In this document: positions 12,301 to 23,387 of the stretch, piece by piece | Layout of the letters: every line of letters starts with the position of its first letter | How positions within the stretch are numbered: the stretch's first letter is position 1 | Origin: Saccoglossus kowalevskii | Lineage: Eukaryota; Hemichordata; Enteropneusta; Harrimaniidae | Assembly (NCBI RefSeq): GCF_000003605.2 | Contig: NW_003129880.1 | Location: 25,609 to 58,470, forward strand | Direction of reading: 5' to 3' | DNA: 32,862 bases | Position numbers and translations under genes: made by a program | Notes under the pieces: model-generated | What the model was told of the DNA's origin: nothing | The model's input: only the letters and a program-made list of their open reading frames with translations | Database searches by the model: none

Positions 12301-15300
12301 TTGGTCAGTAGAAAACATTGGGTTTCGCATGGCTGCAAAATTAGAAACTTGCTTGTGTGATGAACAAATGTGTTTTGTTTTTTTGTGTTATTTGCGCTAA
12401 TAACTAAAGACGATGATCATTACTTTACTCAAAGAAGACAGTGATGTAAATGTCTTCCATTCGAGTGTTAATATTCACAAGCAGTTCCCCTTCGCTTTCT
12501 AACTCAACTGCAAGTGTTAGAGATACCTGTGTCTCTAGGACAAAAGAATTGGTTTCTGATATCGCAGTTACGGTTCAATTTGTAATGTCTTATCTTGGAA
12601 AACACAAGGTATGATTTACTGGTTATGCTCCTGTACGCTTTGTAGGCATTATAAAATATTGCCAATGTTTCAATCACTTAAATGGTAATGTTGTTTTGTT
12701 CTCGTTTAGTTTTGATAGTTTAGAATCAGTAAATACATACCTGCTATGAATCTCTCACGCCAACACCCTTCACTCCATTGACGTGTCAAGCTTAAAGGGC
12801 GGCAGTCGTCGCGCCGCGTTCTGTTCGATATGGGACTCATAGCGACGTATACAACGCGTGTAAAATACATTGTTTATTCACATTCGAACACGCGCTGCGC
12901 GACGACCATCACGCTTTAATATGGACAGACATGAGTTATGTAAAACCTCACCTGCCATGGCCAGCTACCGGGCTCAGCCTGGACGCCTCCAACAATATCG
13001 GCTCCAACTTCTCCTTCTGGTAGGGTCAATACGGGCTCGATATCTTGGATACCACAATTAGCTGTATTCGCTAGAAAGGTTTAGAAATAATACCGGTGAT
13101 GTTTGTTTGTTTGTTGGAAAAATTACTTTGTGACGTAATTGTGGTTTTGATAACATGAATTTGTTTATATATGTCCTTAGAACGTTCCACGTATTCCACT
13201 TTATACAGAATTCGAATGAAACCTCCCCACGTTTTTAGTCACATTCAGTGGCACCATGAGCAAAGCAAGAAATGTTGTAAAACATGTTTAAATAGCTGCA
13301 CGCCATTTTAACCGAATTTTAATTCAGCTAAAGTGCCAACAGTCTCTTTGTGAGAATATACTTTATTTTAAATTAATGACATCTTGAATTTGCGAAATTA
13401 CAGATTAGCTAAATTAGCTAAAAATAACATACTAGCTAAAAAGACATGTTTTACAGTATACACACTGGGAAATAACATTATAAGAGCGGTATATACTACA
13501 CATTTGCTTTCAGATAATCGAAAAATGGTAACAGACATTAGTAATTTTCATCTCGCTGGTCTTTATAAAAGAGTTATTTGCTGATTATCGTGGTTTGGTT
13601 TTAGTAACTAAACAACATGTTACAATATCCGTTTTTTTTATTCGCATTATGTTATTGAACTAAACTGAATTATCACTATTTATCGCACTATTTTTTCATA
13701 CATTGTTTATTTGCCGTTTGTTTTTTCTTTTGTGGTTTGGTTTTTTGGTCTGTAACTGAATGGGTTATGAATTTCAACATTCATTTGCTGTGATTGTGAG
13801 TTCAAATTTATGACTTGGTCAAAATTATGTGATAACAGCCTTTTAAGCGGAAACCGTCAAAATGCATTTTTGTCATGTCGACTTGATTTTTTTTTAATTA
13901 TCGGTTTTAAATTCGTTTCTGGTTGATATATTAAGACCATAGACTAGAAAGTTCAAAATGATAAACATATTATTTTATAATAGCGAATGTATTAACTTAG
14001 AAACTTCCAACAGCCGTTAAAAACAAGTACACATATTTGTTCACCATAGTGTATATATTTTACATATTTGAAAACAAAAATTGTTATAAGTTTGAGACAA
14101 GATTAATGTGTTGATTTAAGGAAGAAACTTACACACGGACTGTAGTTTACATATAAGAAGTATGATATATTGTTTGAAGTATTTTACTACTATTGACACT
14201 AGCCGAAGTAATTAGGGGCTTCTGCTGGAATGGCGTTGAGGTTGTTTATTCTGATTGTAGGGCTCGGTTATAAACAGGATATGACATATTACACTTTTTA
14301 TGGGAAATTCTAGTATCTTAATGGCGACTACCATTTACTGGGATATGTATAATAATAATAATAGGTTATGAATTAGGAGTGAAATTCACTTTTAAATGGA
14401 CATCAGAATAAATACTGTCAGCTTTGTGGATATTGGAATATATTTACCGGTACTAAATACAATAATGAAGCAATTACACGCAATGATTGAATGAACCGAC
14501 TACTTGTGATTCTTACACTATATAATAGTATATATTTTTACTTACATGGGCAGTTTAGCTCATCGTCTCCCATTGGACAGTCTTGGGCACCATCACAACG
14601 TTGGGCAAATGGGATACAGAAACCATTAACATCGTTTCCACAACGATATTCCACTTGTAGCTCACATTCGACTGTAATAGATGTGATGTTTTGAGTTGTT
14701 AGATGAAATATGGAACCCAAAAAAACATGGTGAAGGGTTTTTCTGTTGTAATACTTACTTGGTTGGTCACGTGTTTCCCAGTAGGCAGAAAATCCAGTGT
14801 ACTGGACACTTGAATCCGTGCTGAAAATTACGTACATTACATATCCTGTTCCTATGGTTGGGTTTGGTATAGAGTGACCACATATTTCACGCAGTATTGG
14901 GAATGAGTCGTCTCCTCCATCATAAACGACCACCATGTCATAGGAACATTGCAATGACCCCTCGAGGTCGAAATAGTTGAAAAACAGTTCTATAACCTGT
15001 AACAAATTATATAGTTTATTGTTATATTATATGCTAATTAGGAAATCAGCATTTGGGAAAACTATCATTTCTGACTAGGCCACATACTTTGGTTAACATG
15101 AAGGAAAAAATTATAGACTATTTTCACGGCGTGCGATTTCATTGCCAATATATAAGTCGTAAACTGCCTGTCTTTGCAATACATCGACATTGACTGAGAA
15201 CAGTAACTGCGCACCATGTCGTAACAACATTGAAGTAGTGTATTGTGATCCGCCGTGTCTTTATATTGACGGAAAAATCCGCACCATAAGATTAAGTATG

Positions 15301-18300
15301 CCTATATATGTAATCAATTCTGAAAGCGAAATCGAAACCATTTTGAGTAGTATAGCAACATGGTACTTACAAATATGAATATTGACTGTATTTGTCAAGA
15401 AGATGTAAAGATCAGTTTTATTCAGATGAAATGAACACTGAAGGTGAATGAGCGGTATCGATGAGAGCAATTCCGCTCACAAATCCTATTCCAAAATTTC
15501 GACCCAAAAAAGCCAAATAAATATTCGTTATATTTTCAACTACAAATAATTCCATGAAACGAATACATTACAATAAGCTCATTTCCTGATACATACATAC
15601 GAAATATGATATCTGGACGTAATATCCGTTGACTGAAAACAACCTTTAGGAAGCGCGATTTCGAACAAACTGTGGGTAATTAGCCATAAAGTAAACTCTG
15701 TATTATCGGACGCAAAAATGTTGTTTAATACTTGTTACTAGATGTTTATTTCCTATATAAATTTAGAAGCTTACTATGATTTTGCGCTGATGTGTTTATA
15801 CAGACTGTTAGTGTTAGTGTTGAGTCACACTTTCTAATTTTACCTTATGTTCAAGATTGTCACGTTAATATCACGTGGTCGTGAATAAGTATTGCCATGA
15901 ATATTGGTAACTAATTGTTCACTCTAACCAAATGACATATGTAAAAAGGAAAAGAACGTACCTGACCCTGGGCCTCAGATGTCTCTAATACCCAGTCACA
16001 CATCGCATTAGGATCGTACTTGACATTTGCTTCTGGATCAAAATTCATCGATGTGAACGACCCAGAGAATCCATATTGGAAATGATCATTTCCACAACCA
16101 GAATCTACAACAAACAAAAGCATTATTTTACATACAATAATATGTCAGTAACAACCAATAAAAATCAGTAAATGTAAAAGTGAAACAACTTACGTGAACA
16201 AAACTTTTAAGTGATTTTTTTTCATGATTATATATTTTTAGCCAACAGTATTATTTTCGACTTGTAGTAATCGGGGCAGACCTCTTTCAGACCTTTGTTC
16301 ATTTCGTAATTATATCTTCAATTTTGTGCAATTTCTGATTATTTTTAGGCCGATCTTCTGTGTAGCCTGTTGATGTGGTATCATTATCTTCAATTTCCTA
16401 TTTTTAGTGATTTTTTAAAATGTTTTGGTCGAAATCATAATTTTTGGGACCGTCACACAGATTGCTTTTATGTCACCCATAAAATTTTCCGGCAAAAATG
16501 CATTTTCAAGAATGCTAGATTGAACGCGTGAAGGTTCATTATTGGTTGAAGATAGTAATTTGTCCAAGAGGGGTAGATTGACTAATGTATCTGCAAATGG
16601 GATCAGAAAACATCTCAAATGCTGTAATTTTATGTCATATTGACTTTATATTTACTATGCAGGTACATGGGCTAATACTGTGTCTTGTAGATGTTGTGGT
16701 TTTGTTTTTTGATTATTTTTATGTATTTTTTGGTTGAAAACTAAACTTTTGAACTTTATATATGGCGGCTCGGTATCTGGGCTGGTTCTCTGCGTGACAG
16801 AAGCACCAAAAGAATGTACACAATTCAGTGATCACCCACATACGGCATTGAGTAACTATACATTGCATGCTAACAACAATTTTATAATTTTAGCTACATG
16901 TACATCTTGGCCTTGACACACTTGACCAAGTATAGTATATTATACTTCTAATTGGCTAATGTTGTAATTACCAATGAGCGTCAGGCCTACGGGCCAATAT
17001 TTCATGGATAAGAACATGTTTCTCGACTTGTGATGCCATAATATTACTGCCTTTATTATATGTGTGGTTGCTGTTTTAATGCTTTGTCGTTTTATTTTAA
17101 TATTCATGAAATTCATTCATTGAATATTGATCGATTGAGCCATTGAGTCTGTTGTTCAATATTGGTAATCAAATTCATTCCTTAAATTCCCTAATAATCT
17201 CAACAACGTTGAACATTTCCCATGAAATGCAGCTGCTAATAAAATAATAAACTGTAGACTTGAATTATGGAACAAATATTAATATAAACATTCCAGGAAG
17301 GAGGTGTGTCTTTCTGGTTGGCATATCAACAGAAAGTAGTAAGTCTGTCTGGTTGGTGGCATGTCAGCATATGAAATTGAGTCTGTCTGGTTGGCATATC
17401 AAGAGCAAGTAGTAAGTCTGTCTGGTTGGCATGTCAGCAGATGGAGGTGAGTCTATCTGTCTGGTTGGCATGTCAGCAGATGGAGGTGAGTCTATCTGTC
17501 TGGTTGGCATGTCAGCAGAAGGAGGTGAGTCTATCTGTCTGGTTGGCATGTCAGCAGAAGGAGGTGAGTCTAACTGTCTGGTTGGCATGTCAGCAGATGG
17601 AGGTGAGTCTATCTGTCTGGTTGGCATGTCAGCAGAAGGAGGTGAGTCTATCTGTCTGGTTGGCATATCAACAGAAAGAGGTGAGTCTGACTGGTCGGTA
17701 TGTCAGCGTAAGTAGCTGAATCTGTCTGAGTGGCATTTCAGCGGTACGTGTGATTGTATGAAAATCGTAGTTTGCACTATAAAAACAGAAATTGTGTTAC
17801 ATCAATAAATAGTTGAAGAGTGAATGGTTTGCATATAGTATATATTATTTTTTTTCAATGTTGATTTTATTTCCAAACGTATGTCTACGTATTAACTATC
17901 GCCATGTGACTTTGATACTAAACGAGGCACTAATATGACAACGTACGTATTCTGCCAAAATTCATCTATCCTCGGGGGCGGACATCCGGGCATTTTCACC
18001 GCCTGGCAACCCGCGGCGGTGAAAACAAAGGCCCAAAACTCGCAGAAAACGATACTTTGGGATGATTGTTGAGACTCCTCTGAACAGTGGAACAAGATTA
18101 GCCCTACGTGTGTAACATATATAAATTTGGTTGTTCGGAATTACTTCAAAGTTGAGTTTGTGTTGTTTTCTCAAATTTTCACCGGCTCGACCGGCGTTCC
18201 ACAGCAGCGCGCACAGAGCCCATAGAAATGCATGGTACAGTGGTGCGCGTCTTAGCAACGTGGAACGTCTTGTGACGTAGCTCCGCCCCCGAGGATACTT

Positions 18301-18518
18301 ATATATGTATATACTAATAATTGTTTATAGACCGCCGCCTTATTATTTGGTCGTCTGAAACAACACCCAATAATGAAACATTCAAACTGCCAATGTATAT
18401 GTAATTAGAATATCCAAGTACCGGGGATCCGAAAGCTAATACTTTTGATTAACTTACCTCGTTGCTGTGCCAACGAAAGAGCCCACAGGCTAACAAACAC
18501 TACCCACAAGCTGTGCAT
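9152..18518 (-). CDS. Gene A: secreted CUB-LDLa-serine protease homologue, predicted non-catalytic (complete, 9 exons)
   Basis: The spliced CDS joins 18518-18458, 16104-15962, 14996-14759, 14671-14546, 13070-12952, 11967-11879, 10189-9903, 9595-9450 and 9319-9152. This gives 1377 nt and 458 residues; all splice sites are GT-AG and all phases agree. Domain order: signal peptide (1 to about 18), CUB (24 to about 143), LDLa (150-188), linker with Cys195, S1 fold (215-458). His255 matches catalytic His57. Asn305 sits at the Asp102 position, Asp406 at Ser195 and Asp404 at Gly193. The activation site reads Asp214-Ile215 with no Arg or Lys. Asp400 matches Asp189 of a trypsin-type pocket. Catalysis is therefore not expected. 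The role is inferred to be extracellular binding or cofactor activity, with CUB and LDLa as protein-binding modules. The 593-N gap lies in intron 6 and does not break the model. The family assignment is secure; the biological role is unknown. Confidence 0.92.
9450..9595 (-). CDS. Gene A exon 8: S1 domain, specificity-pocket exon
   Basis: One hundred and forty-six nt, phase 1 in and phase 0 out, donor GTAAGC. It encodes residues 356-403. Cys376 and Cys392 match the Cys168-Cys182 pair. The motif Met-Cys-Ala-Gly is present. The exon ends Arg-Asp400-Ala-Cys402-Val. Asp400 is the Asp189 equivalent that gives trypsin its basic P1 preference, so the base of the pocket is kept although the catalytic residues are not. 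Confidence 0.9.
9903..10189 (-). CDS. Gene A exon 7: central S1 domain, catalytic Asp position is Asn
   Basis: Two hundred and eighty-seven nt, phase 2 in and phase 1 out, donor GTAAGC. It encodes residues 260-354. The strand that normally reads Asn-Asp-Ile-Ala-Leu-Leu reads Tyr-Asn305-Phe-Ala-Leu-Leu, so Asp102 is Asn. Cys326 matches Cys122. Trp-Val-Thr-Gly-Trp-Gly is intact, but the residue before it (Cys136 in trypsins) is Ala340. Asn336-Gly-Thr is an N-glycosylation sequon that gene B shares. Confidence 0.92.
10942..11534. other. Assembly gap (593 N)
   Basis: A run of N inside intron 6 of gene A, between the His exon and the Asp exon. Exon phases on each side agree (phase 2 to phase 2), so no coding exon needs to be hidden here. 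An optional cassette exon cannot be excluded. Confidence 0.98.
11879..11967 (-). CDS. Gene A exon 6: active-site histidine exon
   Basis: Eighty-nine nt, phase 0 in and phase 2 out, donor GTAAGT. It encodes residues 230-258, with Cys240-Gly-Gly-Ser and the motif Trp-Ile-Leu-Thr-Ala-Gly-His255-Cys256. The Cys42-Cys58 disulfide pair and His57 are kept. Ala56 is Gly here, whereas gene B has the usual Ala. The exon is too short to stand out as an ORF and was found from the family motif. The gene B counterpart is also 89 nt. Confidence 0.9.
12074..12086. repeat. Poly(C) run
   Basis: Thirteen consecutive C bases in intron 5 of gene A, about 110 bp from exon 6. The exact length may be uncertain in the assembly. 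Confidence 0.9.
12792..12919. mobile_element. Short TTAA-flanked relative of the MITE (128 bp), in gene A intron 5
   Basis: TTAAAGGGCGGCAGTCGTCG at the left matches the right-hand ends of the two 305-bp copies. The right end, read inward, matches the copy that begins at 32828 (both carry GTCGCGC-GCGCGTGTG-type sequence). The interior is different and shorter, so this is a deleted or separate subfamily member. It lies 33 bp from exon 5 of gene A. Confidence 0.6.
12952..13070 (-). CDS. Gene A exon 5: linker and N-terminus of the S1 domain
   Basis: One hundred and nineteen nt, phase 1 in and phase 0 out, donor GTGAGG. Cys195 corresponds to Cys1 of chymotrypsin, which tethers the propeptide to Cys122 (here Cys326). 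The new N-terminus would be Ile215-Val-Gly-Gly, followed by a Ser-Trp-Pro-Trp-Gln motif. The residue before it is Asp214, where Arg or Lys is usual, and no basic residue occurs between 191 and 214. Cleavage by a trypsin-like activator is therefore not expected here. Confidence 0.9.
14546..14671 (-). CDS. Gene A exon 4: LDL-receptor class A module
   Basis: One hundred and twenty-six nt, phase 1 to phase 1, so the module is a symmetric cassette. Six cysteines (150, 158, 166, 173, 179, 188) have LDLa spacing. Cys173-Asp-Gly is followed by Asp178-Cys179 and Asp183-Asp184-Glu185, the acidic calcium-binding cluster of the family. The donor is GTAAGT. Intron 3, between exons 3 and 4, is only 87 bp. 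Confidence 0.92.
14759..14996 (-). CDS. Gene A exon 3: second half of CUB domain
   Basis: Two hundred and thirty-eight nt, phase 0 in and phase 1 out, donor GTAAGT. It encodes residues 69-147. It carries the second CUB disulfide pair, Cys85 and Cys107. Tyr87-Asp88 and Asp129-Ser130 sit at the places where calcium-binding CUB domains have their ligands. The domain ends with Tyr-Thr-Gly-Phe-Ser-Ala-x-Trp (134-141), the usual last CUB strand. The matching gene B exon has exactly the same length. Confidence 0.92.
15962..16104 (-). CDS. Gene A exon 2: first half of CUB domain
   Basis: One hundred and forty-three nt, phase 1 in and phase 0 out, donor GTACGT. It encodes residues 21-68. It starts with the CUB opening (Ser-Gly-Cys24-Gly), continues with Gly-Ser-Phe-Thr-Ser-x-Asn-Phe-Asp-Pro (35-44), and ends with Asn-Ala-Met-Cys56-Asp-Trp, the second cysteine of the first CUB disulfide. 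No exon like this was found for gene B inside the window. Confidence 0.9.
17310..17745. repeat. Minisatellite with 39-bp unit, in gene A intron 1
   Basis: The phrase CTGGTTGGCATGTCAGCAG recurs at a strict 39-bp spacing from 17422 (17461, 17500 and onward) for about six near-identical units up to about 17690. Shorter, diverged units flank it on both sides (17310-17420 and 17690-17745). Because 39 is a multiple of three, open frames of 94-100 codons with a 13-residue repeat appear on both strands. They are by-products of the repeat and lie inside an intron. Confidence 0.9.
17967..18297. mobile_element. 331-bp inverted-repeat element with TA ends, in gene A intron 1
   Basis: The ends are a perfect 16-bp inverted repeat, TATCCTCGGGGGCGGA at 17967-17982 and its complement at 18282-18297. 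If TA is the duplicated target, the element would be a Tc1/mariner-type MITE. An internal hairpin, TTTTCACCGC (17993-18002) against GCGGTGAAAA (18016-18025), lies near the left end. The element is much more GC-rich than its surroundings. Short open frames across it look like chance. It lies 161 bp from the signal-peptide exon. Confidence 0.7.
18458..18518 (-). CDS. Gene A exon 1: start codon and signal peptide
   Basis: Sixty-one nt encode MHSLWVVFVSLWALSLAQQR plus the first base of the next codon. The hydrophobic stretch ending in Leu-Ala-Gln looks like a secretory signal peptide, with cleavage probably near Ala17-Gln18. The donor is GTAAG, phase 1. No other in-frame ATG lies close upstream, and a TATA box lies about 50 bp upstream, which supports this start. 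Confidence 0.87.
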
Positions 18519-18565
18519 GATGAACCTTTGATAATTGTGCTAAACTCTAAGAATCAACCTATAAG

Positions 18566-18573
18566 TATTTATA
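18566..18573 (-). promoter_or_regulatory. Putative TATA box of gene A
   Basis: On the minus strand TATAAATA lies 48-55 bp upstream of the gene A start codon. A start site about 30 bp downstream would leave a 5' UTR of roughly 20-25 nt. The position and the perfect match support a TATA-type promoter; no transcript evidence is available. Confidence 0.55.
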
Positions 18574-18774
18574 CGTTTAGCCAAAATCGAGAGAGGTTAT
18601 CGTTACATGGGTAAGCAGAAAGAGAGCACGTGTGTGTTATCTGGTCGAACGTGCCTTCAATCATTGTACGTCAGACCTTGGTGACGGCACATTACACACG
18701 ACACGCTTGTTTACAACAATGGACAAAATAGCGTGTTAAATCTGTTATAAACAGACATGGGAATTTCTTTATAA

Positions 18775-18798
18775 TATATATATATATATATATATATA
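18775..18798. repeat. (TA)n microsatellite upstream of gene A
   Basis: A TA dinucleotide run of about 24 bases, roughly 260 bp upstream of the gene A start codon. Confidence 0.93.
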
Positions 18799-20689
18799 AA
18801 TATACGTGCATGTTAATTTTCGAAAACATAATATATTAATTTGAAATCTGTTCTAGCTTGTAGATATATTGCGTGAAATCTAAATATGAAATGGCCTCTG
18901 TTCATGCGTCTTTACTTGAACTTGTTTCATTTTGTTAACATTGTTTTGTCAGCAAAATGTATAATTAAATACATATTTATATAATAATGGCAGTTGTATT
19001 GATAAGTAACTCTATGCAGTCTGTTACTGTTCTCACCACAGTTTTTCATTTCAGCTGATTCCAGTTTACTATAACTATAATTATATCACTGTAGAAATAT
19101 ATATTATCGTGTCACAAGAAGTACATGCTAGCTTAATCAATGTGTAGATTCTATTCCCAGCAATGGGTAGTTATACGCTCTCTTTGTATACAGTAAAACT
19201 CTGTGAATCAAATCTACTGTATCCACGATCGTAATATTTTTATTTGTAATATTTCAGCAAAGCTTTTTACGATATGATCCGTTTTTTCTCAAAAATGCTT
19301 CGCTTAGCTGGTGGCCTAAAAAGATGGATATGTACTTTTAAAAACAAATAGTTCATGCTCTATTTCAAGTCTGAGTTTCAACAGCTGCCAATGAAAGCCA
19401 CAGTTGGGGTGGGCGACGCATTTGGCATATTAATCTCTCATATCTCTCAATGCTTTTTATCACATGATAAATACAGTATAGGTGTGGAATAAGAATTATA
19501 GCTGCGTGTGCGCCCAAGATAACCAGAGAGGGGCAAAGGGTGAATATTATGACGAAAACACTTTATATTAAAACCAGACAAATTTCAAAACGCGTGCATT
19601 TATGAAGAAGTCTTTTTTTCCTAATTTGCATTTCATTAATTTATAAAGCATTTACGATTGATCTGTCGTGCATGGTTAAGATGTAAGGCAAGAAGTAACA
19701 CATAATCAGGACGGTAAATGTTTTTTTTTAATAATATAGGGAGTCTCGGCCACCTATGTCTTATTCTATTGTACACCCCATTTATATAAATGAAGCATAA
19801 ATATTGTTTGTTATTATATTATTTTTCATCAATATAATTATCATGACTTGCAGGACACTACCTAATTTTCCAATGTTCGGATTACTGCTCGTCGAATCAC
19901 AATCGCTGCCCCACTAAGTAGGTTTGTGCAGTGCCCCGTTTGTTTAGTTTAAGACTTGGTAACAACGCATGGTAATTTCCTCGCCACCCAAAACATTTAG
20001 AAATAGTGAGTTCAAATGTTCACATTTATAACGACCTGCTTGCTCTGGATTTTCTTCAAATAAATTCTAACCTAATGTTTGATATCGAGGTATAATGTAA
20101 CATGTAGATTTCGTGCCGCCTAATTAGCCATTTATCAAATAAGCCATACTCAAACATGAAAACAGTGCATATATTACACTATGTTATATACTGTATAATG
20201 AGTCATTCCAAGGGTTATGAAGTATATAAACAGATTGACTAGTTTAACAAGATCAGTATATTAGTGTTATAAACTGTGCTTTTTTTCTGCAGGCTTATGT
20301 TAAACACGTAATTATTTTATTTGAGACTGAGATGTTTTGTCGATCAACCTCGATTTAAAAATTTAGAAAAAAATCCTAGTTCCTAAAGAGATTGTACAGT
20401 ATGCATTCCTATTTTGGTGTCCTTATTTGCATATTTGCCTTCTGATCATTATCTATTAACCTAAATTTTTGTCAGAGTACAGTACAGTATTGTAATCTTT
20501 CTTGTGGTCTGTTCATACTAAGGGACAGGTTAATCTTGTTCGGGTGGCATGCAATATTTAAATGTATCAACAATCTTGCTTAACCTTGGTCGCTATGCCA
20601 GTTCAACTTGTGTTTAATGTTCAAAACTTTTGGAGGCGAACAGGAAGACGATGATGGCTAAATTGGCTAAATATTTTATCATTAGTTGG

Positions 20690-21230
20690 ATGTGGGTGAA
20701 ATTTGAAACACATATACTTTTGGATGTAATCCAGGTCAAATTTTGCTACAAATCCGTTTCAGCAATTCAAATGGATTGAAATTTAGAACATGCATGCTGT
20801 TTGATACTTACAATTAGGCTAATTAGGCTGCATATGGTAATTACTTACTTTAAATATTAATTAACTACTTTCAGAATGTTTTGTAGACATGCTAACAACT
20901 GTTTTGTCTTATTACATGCTTTTTTTTTGTAGTTTTTGTAATTAACTCAATTTAGCATGTTTTGTTGATCTTCTGAAAGTTGGCTCAAATAGGTTAGAAC
21001 TTTTCTGTAAGTGTCTAGCTTTACTTCGTAATTACTCTGCATATGGGAATTAGCTTAATTACTAGTAGCATACAAGTACTTTTTTCAGCATGTTTTTGGA
21101 TATCCTATTAACGATTTGAGTTACAACTTTATACATGCATACTGTTTGTGTTGTTGAATGCCTAACACTACTTTGCAATTAGTTAGCTAATTTGCATACT
21201 AATTACCTGAATTAGTTTGGAATCAATCAA
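20690..21230. repeat. Old, diverged direct repeats in the intergenic region
   Basis: Related phrases recur in the same orientation. TTGAAATTTAGAACATGCATGC-like blocks start near 20777, 20985 and 21117, with a weaker one near 20695. GCATATGGTAATTA-like blocks lie near 20830, 21040 and 21194. Spacing is irregular, about 150-210 bp. This suggests a decayed tandem array or a repeatedly duplicated AT-rich element. Confidence 0.4.
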
Positions 21231-23352
21231 TAAATAGAATTGTATGTTAGTAATTAAAATTAACATCACAAATATTGAATTTACATATAATCACTTACCA
21301 GCATATCAGTCTCGTGTCTGTATATATGTTGATTTAATGTCGTATTATTTTTGTTTTAAATGCATGATCTGGATCTAATAATACATATAAAAGGTGAAAC
21401 TCAAGGGATGATATAAATAAAGTCCAACCATCTTGTAGAAGATTTGTAAACATTTTTGATGTTTTCACACAAAAAAGATGGAGAACAAAGTTTTAACTGG
21501 TTTTATAATGGTAGTACATGCCATAAACAAATCAGGTTGTCTATGCCTCAGTGCGTAAATACCACTTTCCTGTTTAATTTCAATTAAAAAAATAAAACTG
21601 TTATGTCATTTATTTTTACTTTTTGACCTCAGAGGCTTGATGTCAGACATCAACCTAGCTCCACGTGTTTGTGGAGAATGGATATCAAATCTATCGATCA
21701 ATGTAGTGTATCTTTTCGCACAGGAAGTGTGATCCAGAAAATAACGGGTTTTAGCAGTTAAAACACATGCGCGTTGATTGTGGATACTAAATATATTTGA
21801 TCGGCCCTAACTGTATTGTAGCATGATACAATTGTAGAATAAACCGCATCACTAAAAGTGTAGTATTACGTGTAGTAATTGGTTCTACATTGCAATGACT
21901 AGGGGCAATTGAACGACAATAAACTTAGATACTTGTGTGACTTAAATATATTTACATTATTTCAACTCTTTAAAGTTTACGATTGTCAAGTACACATTAA
22001 TCTTAAACATTCTGTGAAACTTTGAATTCTTTACTTTAAGTATTTCTCTTAGTGGAAATGACCTTACATAGTGTTTTACATGATTTATTAGACCTGCAAA
22101 TACTTTGTAAATAACTTTTCTGTCTGGTGATTTCATGTGCTCCTTGAATACATATCACACTGCTCACATATATTGGAAAGTACTTGAAATCATCCTATAA
22201 GTATATAAGTGACTTGTATTTTTGATCATGTTTCGATCTATGGCACATCAAGTAATTTAACTCATCGCACAGGCCAGCATCTGGGGTGTCACCAAAGTCG
22301 ATCGAGTAAACTTAGGCTTTAGAAAAGCTAAGACTTGAGTTGCATCACTTGACTAGGAACTGGTCGCTAAAGTAAAACTAAGTCCCTCACGCATTGAAAT
22401 ATTTTGCCTCAACGAAGGGTGATTATGCAACATAGCAAATACTTTTTTATTTCTAGGCACTCAGCAAAAAATTCAATTTGAAACAGCTTCAATAACCCTT
22501 ACAGTGCCTAATTTTTCCAATACCTATCACATTGTGTTCACCCTCAGAATTATGTTAGTAGTTAAACAAAACAAAACTAGTAGCATTTAAACATTAATTG
22601 ACAAACCACATTTGATTTGAGGTAGGTACGAGGCAAAGATCTGTCCAATCATGTGATTTGTTAGAGCAGATAACTGGAATACTTCTATTAGTGCCATGTG
22701 TGGTGATTGATAGTTTAGAAGCAAAACCGAACAAGCTCTTGTTGTCAAGGAAACCAAGAATATACCCCATCCCAGCTCCATGTTCATATAACTACAATAA
22801 TTTTAACCGTCTTTACCACCATATAAATATCTTGTTTAATGCCAAAAACGCCATTGTAAAAATACGTCATGAAGTCGAAATATTTAGTTTTCCAATTTTG
22901 TAAAATATCAAACTACGCAATTGAAGCTAACTTCCTCAAAAGTCAACAACATTAAACAATTACATCGCTGTGTTGCTCACCGGCTAACAATTAAATTTTA
23001 GCAACAAAACTTGTTCAAACCTTAAAGTAAAAGGAGCTACACAAAACAGTATTGTCTTTAAAATGTCAGGTCAAATGTTTTCTGAGACTTTATAACTCAA
23101 TTATAATCAAGCAGCACTAAAAAAAACAATTCCATTTTGTAAGCCAAGGTTTATTTATTTCAGTCTTCATTATTAATAATGCTAACATCAAATCGACAAA
23201 GTTACCTCCATCAAAATCCTGTATATAAAGTTCCTTTATTTCCATCGCTAAAATTCAAAAAAATATATAAGAAAGATATAATATAATTTCAATAACCCTA
23301 GGGTCTATCACACAATATTCCTAGTGGCTGAAGCCATGTCGATCACATGTTT

Positions 23353-23387
23353 ACTCAGTTACACAACTGAGTTTCTTGGGGGGGGGG
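23353..23387. repeat. Hairpin followed by poly(G) run
   Basis: ACTCAGTT-ACAC-AACTGAGT is a perfect 8-bp stem with a 4-base loop (23353-23372). Six bases later there is a run of ten G (23378-23387). It lies about 310 bp from the left end of the MITE at 23698. No function is inferred. Confidence 0.7.

Noticed and set aside
17364-17719. Repetitive ORFs of 94-100 codons on both strands
   Set aside because: They arise from a 39-bp tandem repeat whose unit is a multiple of three, they overlap each other, and they lie in an intron of gene A.
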